This document shows positions 1 to 5,920 of a DNA stretch of 8,018 nt, piece by piece. Within the stretch, counting starts at the first letter, position 1, and each line of letters starts with the position of its first letter. Position numbers and translations under genes: made by a program. The DNA is taken from positions 1 to 8,018 of the forward strand of contig CALFUG010000028.1 in the NCBI GenBank assembly GCA_937928455.1, written 5' to 3'. The stretch is from an uncultured Clostridia bacterium (GTDB lineage: Bacteria > Bacillota > Clostridia > Peptostreptococcales > Anaerovoracaceae). The notes below the pieces were generated by a model. It had not been told where the DNA came from. It did not search any database and saw only the letters and a program-made list of their open reading frames with translations.

Positions 1-1323
1 ACCGGGTTATATCCCATCATCTCCATTGCGGAGAAGGAGAAAATCGAGAATGCCATTGAAGTAAATTACGCAGACTATAGTGCCAAGGAGTTTGTGTTAC
101 AAGCCAATCGAAGCGTCTCCAAACTGGTACCGGAGATGGAGGAAGAACTGGAAGAAACTGAGAACGAAGCCATGGTGGTGAAGTTAATCAATGGCTTGCT
201 GGTTCGAGGTTACACCATCAATAGTAGTGATATTCATATCGAGCCCTATGAAAAAAAGACGCGAATTCGAATGCGTATCGATGGGATTTTAGTGGATTAT
301 ACGGATTTGGCGCCGGCACTTCATCCCAACGTAGTGGCCCGTATTAAAATCATGTCCCGGTTGGATATTGCGGAAAAACGAATTCCCCAAGATGGTCATT
401 TCAAAGTCACCTTAGATGATATCGTCATCAATGCCCGGGTATCTACCACGCCTACTGTTTTTGGGGAAAAGGTGGTGATACGGTATTTGAATACCAACAC
501 GGAGATTACCAATCAGAACTCCTTTGGCATGCAGGACCATCATTACCGCATGGTGGAGGAGATGATGAAATCTCCCCATGGCATCATTTATGTTACCGGG
601 CCCACGGGTTCTGGAAAAACCACCACTTTGTATATGATGATGGAGCGGCTTCTGGAAAGAAGTGTGAACATTTCTACCATTGAGGACCCGGTAGAGAGAA
701 CCATTTATGGGCTTAACCAGATTCAGATTAATCCTACGGCGGGGCTCACCTTTGCTTCCGGACTTCGATCCCTGTTACGACAAGACCCGGATATCATCAT
801 GGTGGGAGAAACCCGAGACTCGGAAACGGCTGCCATATCGGTTCGGGCGGCCATCACCGGGCATTTGGTGCTTTCTACCTTGCATACCAATGATGCGGTG
901 GCATCCATCGTTCGTTTGGAAGATATGGGAGTGGAACGATACCTCTTATCCAGTGCTTTGGTGGGGATTATCGCCCAGAGATTGGTGCGGAAAATTTGTC
1001 AGGAGTGTCGACAAGCGTATATTCCTACGGAAGCGGAAGCGCTTATGATGGAGAGTCGGGGAATTGGCACCACCTATCATGGAGTGGGCTGTAAAACTTG
1101 TAATAATACCGGGTATTTGGGTCGTATGGGCATTCATGAAATCGTCATGGTGGATACGGGTGTAAAGAAAATGATGTTGGAAAATCAGTCCATGGACGAT
1201 ATTACAGAATACTTGAGACAGACCCAAGGATTCCAGTCCTTGGAAGCAAGCGCCAGAGATTTGGTCAATCAAGGAGAGACCACCTTTGAGGAATATCTGA
1301 GAGTTCAGTACTCGGTATTGTAA
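1..1323 (+). CDS. GspE/PilB-type assembly ATPase, 3' part (5' end cut by the window)
   Basis: Cytoplasmic hexameric ATPase that powers assembly of type IV pili or type II secretion pseudopili. The frame is open from base 1 to the TAA at 1321-1323, giving 440 residues with no true start visible; the GTG at 94 is internal. Numbering from base 1, the fragment begins at the end of the N-terminal (N1E-like) domain. It then shows SSDIHIEP at 75-82 (N2 domain), Walker A GPTGSGKT at 200-207, the Walker B region RQDPDIIMVGE at 260-270 and the His box LSTLHTND at 291-298. A tetracysteine zinc site is present (C333/C336 and C364/C367). The zinc site and the N2 domain fit assembly motors (PilB/GspE) rather than the retraction motor PilT. 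Family members are usually about 550-570 residues, so roughly 110-130 residues lie upstream. Pilus and secretion systems cannot be told apart here; pilus or secretion genes probably lie to the left. Confidence 0.93.
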   Translation, partial: TGLYPIISIAEKEKIENAIEVNYADYSAKEFVLQANRSVSKLVPEMEEELEETENEAMVVKLINGLLVRGYTINSSDIHIEPYEKKTRIRMRIDGILVDYTDLAPALHPNVVARIKIMSRLDIAEKRIPQDGHFKVTLDDIVINARVSTTPTVFGEKVVIRYLNTNTEITNQNSFGMQDHHYRMVEEMMKSPHGIIYVTGPTGSGKTTTLYMMMERLLERSVNISTIEDPVERTIYGLNQIQINPTAGLTFASGLRSLLRQDPDIIMVGETRDSETAAISVRAAITGHLVLSTLHTNDAVASIVRLEDMGVERYLLSSALVGIIAQRLVRKICQECRQAYIPTEAEALMMESRGIGTTYHGVGCKTCNNTGYLGRMGIHEIVMVDTGVKKMMLENQSMDDITEYLRQTQGFQSLEASARDLVNQGETTFEEYLRVQYSVL

Positions 1324-1330
1324 AAATAAG

Positions 1331-1356
1331 CATAGAATAGATAAACATAGTATAGA
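1331..1356. repeat. Imperfect 11-bp direct repeat upstream of tdk
   Basis: In the 52-base gap before tdk, CATAGAATAGA (1331-1341) and CATAGTATAGA (1346-1356) match at 10 of 11 positions and are separated by TAAA, a period of 15 bases. It lies in an AT-rich stretch just before the tdk ribosome binding site. It may be part of a tdk promoter or operator, or a chance effect of AT-rich composition. A TTGTAA at 1318-1323 with GATAAA at 1340-1345 is a poor sigma-A candidate. Confidence 0.35.
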
Positions 1357-1375
1357 CAGGAAAGGATATTTCAGT

Positions 1376-1963
1376 ATGGCCCAGTTATATTATCGATATT
1401 CCACCATGAATGCAGGAAAATCCATCGAATTGATCAAGGTGGCATACAACTATGAGGAACGGGGAAAAAATGTGCTGACTCTGATGCCGGGGGTAGACAA
1501 TCGTTACGGGGTAGGTCTGATTACCTCACGAATCGGCATTCAGAGAGAAGCCCTGGTAGTAGACCATGATACGGATATATTGGACTTGTTCCTACGGGAG
1601 AATGCCAAAGGGAAAATTGATTGTGTGCTAGTGGATGAATGTCAATTTTTGCGAAAACACCATGTGCAGGAGTTGGTGGAAATCGTAGACAGTTTGGAGG
1701 TACCGGTACTGGCCTATGGTCTGAAAAATGATTTTCGAAATGAATTATTCGAAGGCTCCTATTATATGTTGGTTTATGCCGATAAAATCGAAGAGATTAA
1801 AACCATTTGCTGGTGTGGTCGAAAGGCAACCATGGTGGCTCGAGTGGTGGATGGAAAGTTTGTAAAACAGGGAGAGCAAATCGTGGTAGGTGGCAGCGAC
1901 ATGTATGTGTCTCTGTGTAGAAAACACTATAACGATGGGAGATTGGGCCCGGATACGCTATAG
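1376..1963 (+). CDS. tdk: Thymidine kinase, E. coli-type subfamily
   Basis: Cytosolic thymidine salvage enzyme that transfers the ATP gamma-phosphate to thymidine to give dTMP; the family is normally feedback-inhibited by dTTP. The 195-residue protein is complete. The P-loop MNAGKS is at 11-16, DECQF is at 87-91 with E88 as the expected catalytic base, and a zinc site is formed by C145, C147, C181 and H184. Both the P-loop form (STMNAGKS instead of the GSMFSGKS seen in Bacillus-type enzymes) and the C-x-C spacing follow the E. coli enzyme rather than the usual Bacillota type. Its C-terminus is about 10 residues shorter than that of E. coli Tdk. The ATG at 1376 is preceded by AGGAAAGG (1358-1365) at a 10-base spacing. 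It lies 52 bases after the ATPase gene and 9 bases before buk, so it is probably co-transcribed with buk. Function is secure; the origin is discussed under findings. Confidence 0.95.
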   Translation: MAQLYYRYSTMNAGKSIELIKVAYNYEERGKNVLTLMPGVDNRYGVGLITSRIGIQREALVVDHDTDILDLFLRENAKGKIDCVLVDECQFLRKHHVQELVEIVDSLEVPVLAYGLKNDFRNELFEGSYYMLVYADKIEEIKTICWCGRKATMVARVVDGKFVKQGEQIVVGGSDMYVSLCRKHYNDGRLGPDTL

Positions 1964-1967
1964 GAGG
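1962..1967 (+). promoter_or_regulatory. Ribosome binding site of buk, overlapping the tdk stop
   Basis: A perfect AGGAGG begins inside the TAG stop of tdk (1961-1963). It lies 5 bases before the ATG at 1973 and 8 bases before a second in-frame ATG at 1976. The spacing slightly favours the second ATG, which would remove one residue. The overlap suggests translational coupling of tdk and buk. Confidence 0.8.
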
Positions 1968-1972
1968 AATCT

Positions 1973-3073
1973 ATGATGGATTACTATATTCTTGCCATTA
2001 ACCCTGGTTCCACGTCCACCAAGTTGGGCGTTTATCAGAATGAAAATCTTATGTTCCAAGAAACAGTGGATCACACCAATGAGCAATTGGCAGCGGCCAC
2101 GGGATTACGGGAGCAGTTTGATATGAGGTTGGCAGTGATTCACCAAGTATTGGAGGATCGTGGATTTGAGGCCTCGCGGCTTTCTGCTGTGGTGGGGAGA
2201 GGCGGCCAATTACCTCCCGTTCATTCGGGGGCATACTTGGTCAACGAAGAAATGAAGAAACGAATCATCAAGGGTCCCATCGTTGCCCATGCATCCAACC
2301 TGGGTGCGCTTTTAGCGGCGGCGATGGCGAAACCATATGAGATTCCAGCCATGATTTACGATGCAGTTTCCTCCGATGAAATGCGGCCGGTGGCCAAGAT
2401 AACCGGAATCCCATCGGTGGTGCGGCAAAGCTTTTGCCATGTGCTGAATACCAAGGCTATGGGTAGAAAAGCGGCGGCCAGCCAAGGGAAACGGTATGAA
2501 GATATGAACTTCATCATTGCTCATATAGGGGGCGGTGTTTCCGTGAGCGCCCACAATTACGGCAAAATCGTGGATGTGATTACCGATGATGCGGGACCTT
2601 TTTCCCCGGAGAGATCCGGTAGTGTGCCCCTTTTATATATTGTGGATATGTGCTATAGCGGCAATTATAGCAAGAAGGACCTTTTGAAAGAGCTTCGGGG
2701 CCATGGAGGACTCAAGGCTTATCTTGGCACCCATGATTGCCGTAAAATCGAGGAAATGATAGAGGCGGGAGATGAAAAAGCAAAAATTCTCTATGAAGCC
2801 CAGGCCTATCAAATCGCCAAAGGAATCGGAGAGTTGGCTCCCACCATTGACGGTCCCATTGACTATATCATACTAACCGGCGGGGTGGCCCATTCCAAGA
2901 TGTTGACAGACATGATTCAGAAAAGAGTATCTTTCCTGGCGCCGATACTGATTATGCCGGGAGAAAATGAGCTGGAATCATTGGCATTAGGGGCCCTTCG
3001 GGTGCTTCGCGGGGAAGAAGAGGCCAGAGAGTATGAAGATCGCTTCGAGGACCGGGAAGAAATATTTGTGTAA
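1973..3073 (+). CDS. buk: Butyrate kinase (acetate/butyrate kinase family)
   Basis: Interconverts butyryl phosphate plus ADP with butyrate plus ATP, the last ATP-yielding step of butyrate fermentation; relatives act on branched-chain acyl phosphates such as isobutyrate. The 366-residue product has the ASKHA-fold phosphate-binding signature NPGSTSTK at 10-17, GRGG at 75-78, HIGGG at 184-188, FSPERSG at 210-216 and the adenosine-binding LTGGVAH at 301-307. These are typical of butyrate kinases rather than acetate kinases. It is about 10 residues longer than the clostridial enzyme owing to an acidic C-terminal tail. Translation starts at ATG 1973 or 1976. No phosphotransbutyrylase gene (ptb), its usual partner, lies in the window: tdk is 9 bases upstream and a terminator follows. 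The partner must be elsewhere, or the enzyme may serve branched-chain acyl phosphates; substrate choice cannot be read from the sequence. Confidence 0.93.
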   Translation: MMDYYILAINPGSTSTKLGVYQNENLMFQETVDHTNEQLAAATGLREQFDMRLAVIHQVLEDRGFEASRLSAVVGRGGQLPPVHSGAYLVNEEMKKRIIKGPIVAHASNLGALLAAAMAKPYEIPAMIYDAVSSDEMRPVAKITGIPSVVRQSFCHVLNTKAMGRKAAASQGKRYEDMNFIIAHIGGGVSVSAHNYGKIVDVITDDAGPFSPERSGSVPLLYIVDMCYSGNYSKKDLLKELRGHGGLKAYLGTHDCRKIEEMIEAGDEKAKILYEAQAYQIAKGIGELAPTIDGPIDYIILTGGVAHSKMLTDMIQKRVSFLAPILIMPGENELESLALGALRVLRGEEEAREYEDRFEDREEIFV

Positions 3074-3121
3074 CGAAGCAGAGCCAGGCGGCGGAATGTT
3101 GGGATATTTTAGTCCGGAGTT

Positions 3122-3160
3122 AAAAAATATTGGCGAGGGTTTCCCTCGCCAATTGTTTTG
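3122..3160. terminator. Bidirectional intrinsic terminator between buk and the radical SAM gene
   Basis: Arms ATTGGCGAGGG (3129-3139) and CCCTCGCCAAT (3143-3153) pair perfectly over 11 bp around a TTT loop. On the plus strand the hairpin is followed by TGTTTTG (3154-3160). On the minus strand the AAAAAA at 3122-3127 reads as a T6 tract after the hairpin. It lies 55 bases after the buk stop and 9 bases beyond the stop of the minus-strand gene, so it can end both convergent transcripts; the minus-strand U-tract is the better one. Confidence 0.88.
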
Positions 3161-3162
3161 TA

Positions 3163-4038
3163 TCAACGCAATCGTTGCGGGATTTTGCCATGAATTTCAT
3201 TGAGAATGGTGCGTTTTCGATAGCTCCATGGGGGAGAGATCAGAAGAGAACGAGGCACATCACCCGTTAGCCGATGAATGGTGATTTCCGGCGGGATTCG
3301 TTTTAAGAGATGAGTCACCAGTTCCACATAATCTTCCAAGCAAGAAAAAGGTTGGTATCCGGGGTAGAGCTTTTCCATGGGCGACCCTTTGATTATATTT
3401 AACATGTGGAGCTTCAGCCCAAATGGGTTTTTGGAGCAAACATAATCCAAGGAGGCTTCCATCATCTCTCTATCTTCTCCGGGTAATCCCAGAATCAGGT
3501 GGACCACCGTGAGAATGCCTCTGTTTTGAAGAGCCTCCATGGCCTGGTTAAAATCTTCCAGTGTGTACTGTAGGTTCATACTTTGCGCGGTTTCCGGATG
3601 AATGGTTTGTAAGCCCAGTTCTACCCATAGGAAAGTCCGTTGATGGAACTCCTCTAAAAGATCCAACACTTCATCCGAGAGGCAATCTGGCCGAGTGGAT
3701 ATGGCTAGGCCCACCACATCAGGGAAGCGAAGGGCTTCTTCGTACAAATATCGCAAACGAGAGATCGCATCATAGGTGTTGGTATGGGACTGAAAATAGG
3801 CAATATACTTGCTGTTGGGCCACTTTTCGGCCCGCATTTCAATTTGCTGTCGGATATCCGGCAAGGAAGAAGCTAGCTCTCCGGAACCTCCTTCACTACA
3901 GAAAACACAGCCCCCCACACCTTTGGTTCCATCTCGATTGGGGCATGTGAAACCCCCATCAAGGGCTAGTTTGATGACGCGGGTTCCGAACTTATTCTTT
4001 AAGTAAGTGCCGATGGGCAAGTATCCAAACTGGCTCAT
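3163..4038 (-). CDS. Radical SAM protein of the YtqA/YhcC (TIGR01212) type; MnmL-like
   Basis: A 291-residue radical S-adenosylmethionine enzyme. The iron-sulfur ligands are C32, C44 and C47 in a C-x11-C-x2-C arrangement within CPNRDGT...GGCVFC, preceded by KLALDGG. Further family blocks are STRPD at 114-118, WVELGLQT at 138-145, GLPGED at 184-189, HRLTGD at 255-260 and an aromatic/basic WSYRKR segment at 271-276. Length is normal. The family includes Bacillus subtilis YtqA, reported as MnmL, which acts in Gram-positive mnm5s2U34 tRNA wobble modification, and E. coli YhcC, whose role is less clear. The usual MnmL partner, the methyltransferase MnmM (YtqB), is not adjacent here, so I leave the symbol empty. 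The start ATG at 4038 has a GGAAAGG Shine-Dalgarno (bases 4055-4049) 10 bases ahead. It is divergent from queH and convergent with buk. The family assignment is strong; the tRNA role is inferred. Confidence 0.88.
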   Translation of the reverse strand: MSQFGYLPIGTYLKNKFGTRVIKLALDGGFTCPNRDGTKGVGGCVFCSEGGSGELASSLPDIRQQIEMRAEKWPNSKYIAYFQSHTNTYDAISRLRYLYEEALRFPDVVGLAISTRPDCLSDEVLDLLEEFHQRTFLWVELGLQTIHPETAQSMNLQYTLEDFNQAMEALQNRGILTVVHLILGLPGEDREMMEASLDYVCSKNPFGLKLHMLNIIKGSPMEKLYPGYQPFSCLEDYVELVTHLLKRIPPEITIHRLTGDVPRSLLISPPWSYRKRTILNEIHGKIPQRLR

Positions 4039-4087
4039 TTTGGGGATTCCTTTCCAAATGGAGCGATGATAAAGGGCTTCTTTTGCG

Positions 4088-4116
4088 TTTTCAAATCCAT
4101 AATGATATGATATAAT
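4088..4116 (+). promoter_or_regulatory. Sigma-A-like promoter for queH-asnA (extended -10)
   Basis: A consensus TATAAT at 4111-4116 is preceded by TG at 4108-4109, forming an extended -10 (TGATATAAT). A TTTTCA at 4088-4093 gives a 4/6 match to the -35 with a 17-base spacer. Transcription would start near 4123, about 43 bases before the queH start. The -10 overlaps that of the minus-strand promoter. Confidence 0.65.
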
Positions 4117-4135
4117 ACTTTGTTATGAAAGTGAA
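4107..4135 (-). promoter_or_regulatory. Sigma-A-like promoter for the radical SAM gene
   Basis: Read on the minus strand, TTCACT (bases 4135-4130, 4/6 match to TTGACA) and TATCAT (4112-4107, 5/6 match to TATAAT) are separated by exactly 17 bases. Transcription would start near 4100, leaving a leader of about 61 bases before the ATG at 4038. The -10 shares bases 4107-4112 with the extended -10 of the queH promoter, so the two promoters probably cannot be occupied at once. Confidence 0.45.
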
Positions 4136-4165
4136 TGAAATTTGTGAAGCGAAGGAACGAAAAGG

Positions 4166-4876
4166 ATGAAGATGAAAGGATTGGCTCCCTGGGGGAGTCT
4201 GCAATGGAATACTGGCAGAGAACGAGGGTTTTTTGAAAGTGCAGAGGATGGGCTGGAGTTGAAAAGACAACGTCCCAGGCTACTTTTGCATAGCTGTTGC
4301 GGTCCTTGCAGTACTTCGGTGATTGAGCGATTGGTGAGCGAGTACGATGTAACGGTATATTTCTACAATCCAAATATCGATCCGGAGGAGGAATACCAAC
4401 GACGATTGGCTTCTCAAATCAAATTCATCGAAGGCTTTAATCAAAGCCGGAAAGCACTGGAAACGGAAAAAGGTGTTTTGACCTTTCACCAAGTGGAGTT
4501 TATAGAAGGAGAATATTGCCCTGAGGATTTCTATGAAGTAGCTCAGGGCTTCGATAATGAGCCGGAGGGAGGCCAACGGTGTGTGGAGTGTTTTCGTTTG
4601 AGACTGGAGAAAACGGCCAAAATGGCCAGGTGGGCAGGATTTCCCATCTTCGCCACCACCCTCACCGTCAGCCCTCATAAAGATTATGATGTGATTACCG
4701 AAATTGGATTGTATTTCGGGAGAAAGTGTGGAATCGAGTATCTGGCTACGGACTTCAAAAAGAAAAACGGATATGCCAGAAGCATCGAGTTGTCTAAGGA
4801 ATACGGGTTGTATCGCCAACATTACTGCGGCTGTGAATATTCCAACACCGATACTGGAAAGGAGACAGATAAATGA
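4166..4876 (+). CDS. queH: Epoxyqueuosine reductase QueH (DUF208 family)
   Basis: Reduces epoxyqueuosine to queuosine at wobble position 34 of tRNAs with GUN anticodons (Asn, Asp, His, Tyr), the last step of queuosine synthesis; it is a non-homologous replacement for QueG. The 236-residue protein has the conserved cysteines of the family's metal/iron-sulfur active site: HSCCGPCS with C44, C45 and C48, QRCVECFRLRL with C139 and C142, and a C-terminal CGC with C221 and C223. SPHKD at 169-173 is another conserved block. The ATG at 4166 has GAAGGA (4151-4156) 9 bases upstream; an in-frame ATG at 4172, with AAAGGA just ahead, is equally possible. The roughly 36 residues before RPRLLLHSCC do not look family-like, so a later non-ATG start such as TTG 4259 is not excluded. 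The stop overlaps the asnA start by 4 bases. Confidence 0.93.
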   Translation: MKMKGLAPWGSLQWNTGRERGFFESAEDGLELKRQRPRLLLHSCCGPCSTSVIERLVSEYDVTVYFYNPNIDPEEEYQRRLASQIKFIEGFNQSRKALETEKGVLTFHQVEFIEGEYCPEDFYEVAQGFDNEPEGGQRCVECFRLRLEKTAKMARWAGFPIFATTLTVSPHKDYDVITEIGLYFGRKCGIEYLATDFKKKNGYARSIELSKEYGLYRQHYCGCEYSNTDTGKETDK

Positions 4877-5883
4877 ATCGATTAATGTTACCGGAGGGAT
4901 ATCGATCCCCCATAGATCCCATGGAAACCCAACGTGCCATCAAGAAGATTAAAGATTTTTTTCAACAGGAATTGGCATATGGGCTAAACCTGCGACGTGT
5001 AACCGCTCCCCTTTTTGTGATTCCAGAAAGTGGATTGAATGATAATTTAAACGGCATAGAAAGAACGGTGGCCTTTAGTCTGAAAGATATGGAGGAAAAG
5101 AATGTGGAGATTGTCCAATCTCTTGCCAAATGGAAACGTATGGCATTGGGCAAGTATGGAATTCCTCCCGGTCATGGAATTTATACGGACATGAATGCCA
5201 TTCGAAGAGACGAGGACCTGGATAATCTTCACTCCATTTATGTGGATCAGTGGGACTGGGAAAAGGTGATGTTGAAGGAAGAACGAACCCAAGAATATTT
5301 GGAAAGCACCGTAACCATTATCTACAACGCATTAAAAAACCTGGGGGACTACGTGAACCGATTGTATCGAAACATACAGACCGAGTTGCCCAACGAAATT
5401 CACTTTATTACCAGTCAGGAGTTGGAGGACCGTTATCCGGACATGACTCCCAAAGAGCGGGAAAATGAAATCTGTAAAGAATATCGTGCGGTATTCGTGA
5501 AGAATATTGGAGGTGCGTTGAAATCTGGAAAGCCCCACGATGGGAGGGCTCCGGATTATGATGACTGGAATTTGAACGGGGATATTCTATTGTGGAATGA
5601 AGTGCTGGAAATGGCCTTTGAAATATCTTCCATGGGAGTGCGCGTGGATGAAGAGGCCATGGAGCGACAATTAAAACTTGCCGGCGCGGAAGACCGGGGT
5701 ACCATGGATTTTCATCGAGCCATTATGGAAAAGAAACTACCCTATTCCATCGGAGGGGGCATCGGTCAAAGTCGGCTTTGTATGTTTTTCTTACGGAAAG
5801 CTCATATCGGAGAAGTTCAAGTATCCGTATGGCCGGATTCCATGATGGAAGAATGTCGGGCTAACAATATATTTTTACTGTAA
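4873..5883 (+). CDS. asnA: Aspartate-ammonia ligase (ammonia-dependent asparagine synthetase)
   Basis: Makes asparagine from aspartate, ammonia and ATP through an aspartyl-adenylate, in the cytosol. At 336 residues it matches the family length (330 in E. coli). The fold resembles class II aminoacyl-tRNA synthetases. Visible family blocks are GLNDNLNGIER at 54-64, SLAKWKRMALG at 83-93, LHSIYVDQWDWEKVM at 119-133, RAPDYDDW at 225-232, LNGDILLWN at 234-242, SSMGVRVD at 252-259 and the motif-3 element GGGIGQSRL at 294-302, with the ATP-binding arginine R301. The start ATG sits in ATGA at 4873-4876, overlapping the queH stop, with AAAGGAG at 4858-4864 and an 8-base spacer. Translational coupling to queH is likely. 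No T-box leader is visible upstream, although some Bacillota asparagine genes carry one. priA follows after 37 bases with no terminator in between. Confidence 0.97.
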   Translation: MNRLMLPEGYRSPIDPMETQRAIKKIKDFFQQELAYGLNLRRVTAPLFVIPESGLNDNLNGIERTVAFSLKDMEEKNVEIVQSLAKWKRMALGKYGIPPGHGIYTDMNAIRRDEDLDNLHSIYVDQWDWEKVMLKEERTQEYLESTVTIIYNALKNLGDYVNRLYRNIQTELPNEIHFITSQELEDRYPDMTPKERENEICKEYRAVFVKNIGGALKSGKPHDGRAPDYDDWNLNGDILLWNEVLEMAFEISSMGVRVDEEAMERQLKLAGAEDRGTMDFHRAIMEKKLPYSIGGGIGQSRLCMFFLRKAHIGEVQVSVWPDSMMEECRANNIFLL

Positions 5884-5920
5884 TTAAGGCAGTTTTGGTG
5901 GATTAATCGGGAGGAAAAGT

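Noticed and set aside
3164..3177. A small inverted repeat CAACG-CAAT-CGTTG at the 3' end of the radical SAM gene.
   Set aside because: The 5-bp stem lies within codons and has no U-tract. The neighbouring 11-bp hairpin explains termination far better.
3096..3203. A 35-codon plus-strand reading frame beginning at ATG 3096 in the gap after buk.
   Set aside because: It runs through the terminator hairpin and into the 3' end of the minus-strand radical SAM gene, has no convincing ribosome binding site and resembles no known protein.
4117..4165. A possible preQ1 riboswitch or T-box leader upstream of queH-asnA.
   Set aside because: The leader is only about 43 bases. It has no preQ1-type hairpin with an A-rich pseudoknot tail, no T-box AGGGTGGNACCGCG-like element and no terminator before the start codon.
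4035..4373. A 112-codon minus-strand frame covering the divergent gap and the start of queH.
   Set aside because: It spans both predicted promoters and the strongly supported queH 5' region on the opposite strand, and has no recognisable domain.
4280..4822. A 180-codon minus-strand frame inside queH.
   Set aside because: It is antisense to a gene with clear family motifs, its translation has no domain signature, and its length follows from codon bias of the sense gene.
5884..5920. A possible promoter or terminator between asnA and priA.
   Set aside because: The 37-base gap has neither a hairpin nor credible -35 and -10 elements, only the priA ribosome binding site.
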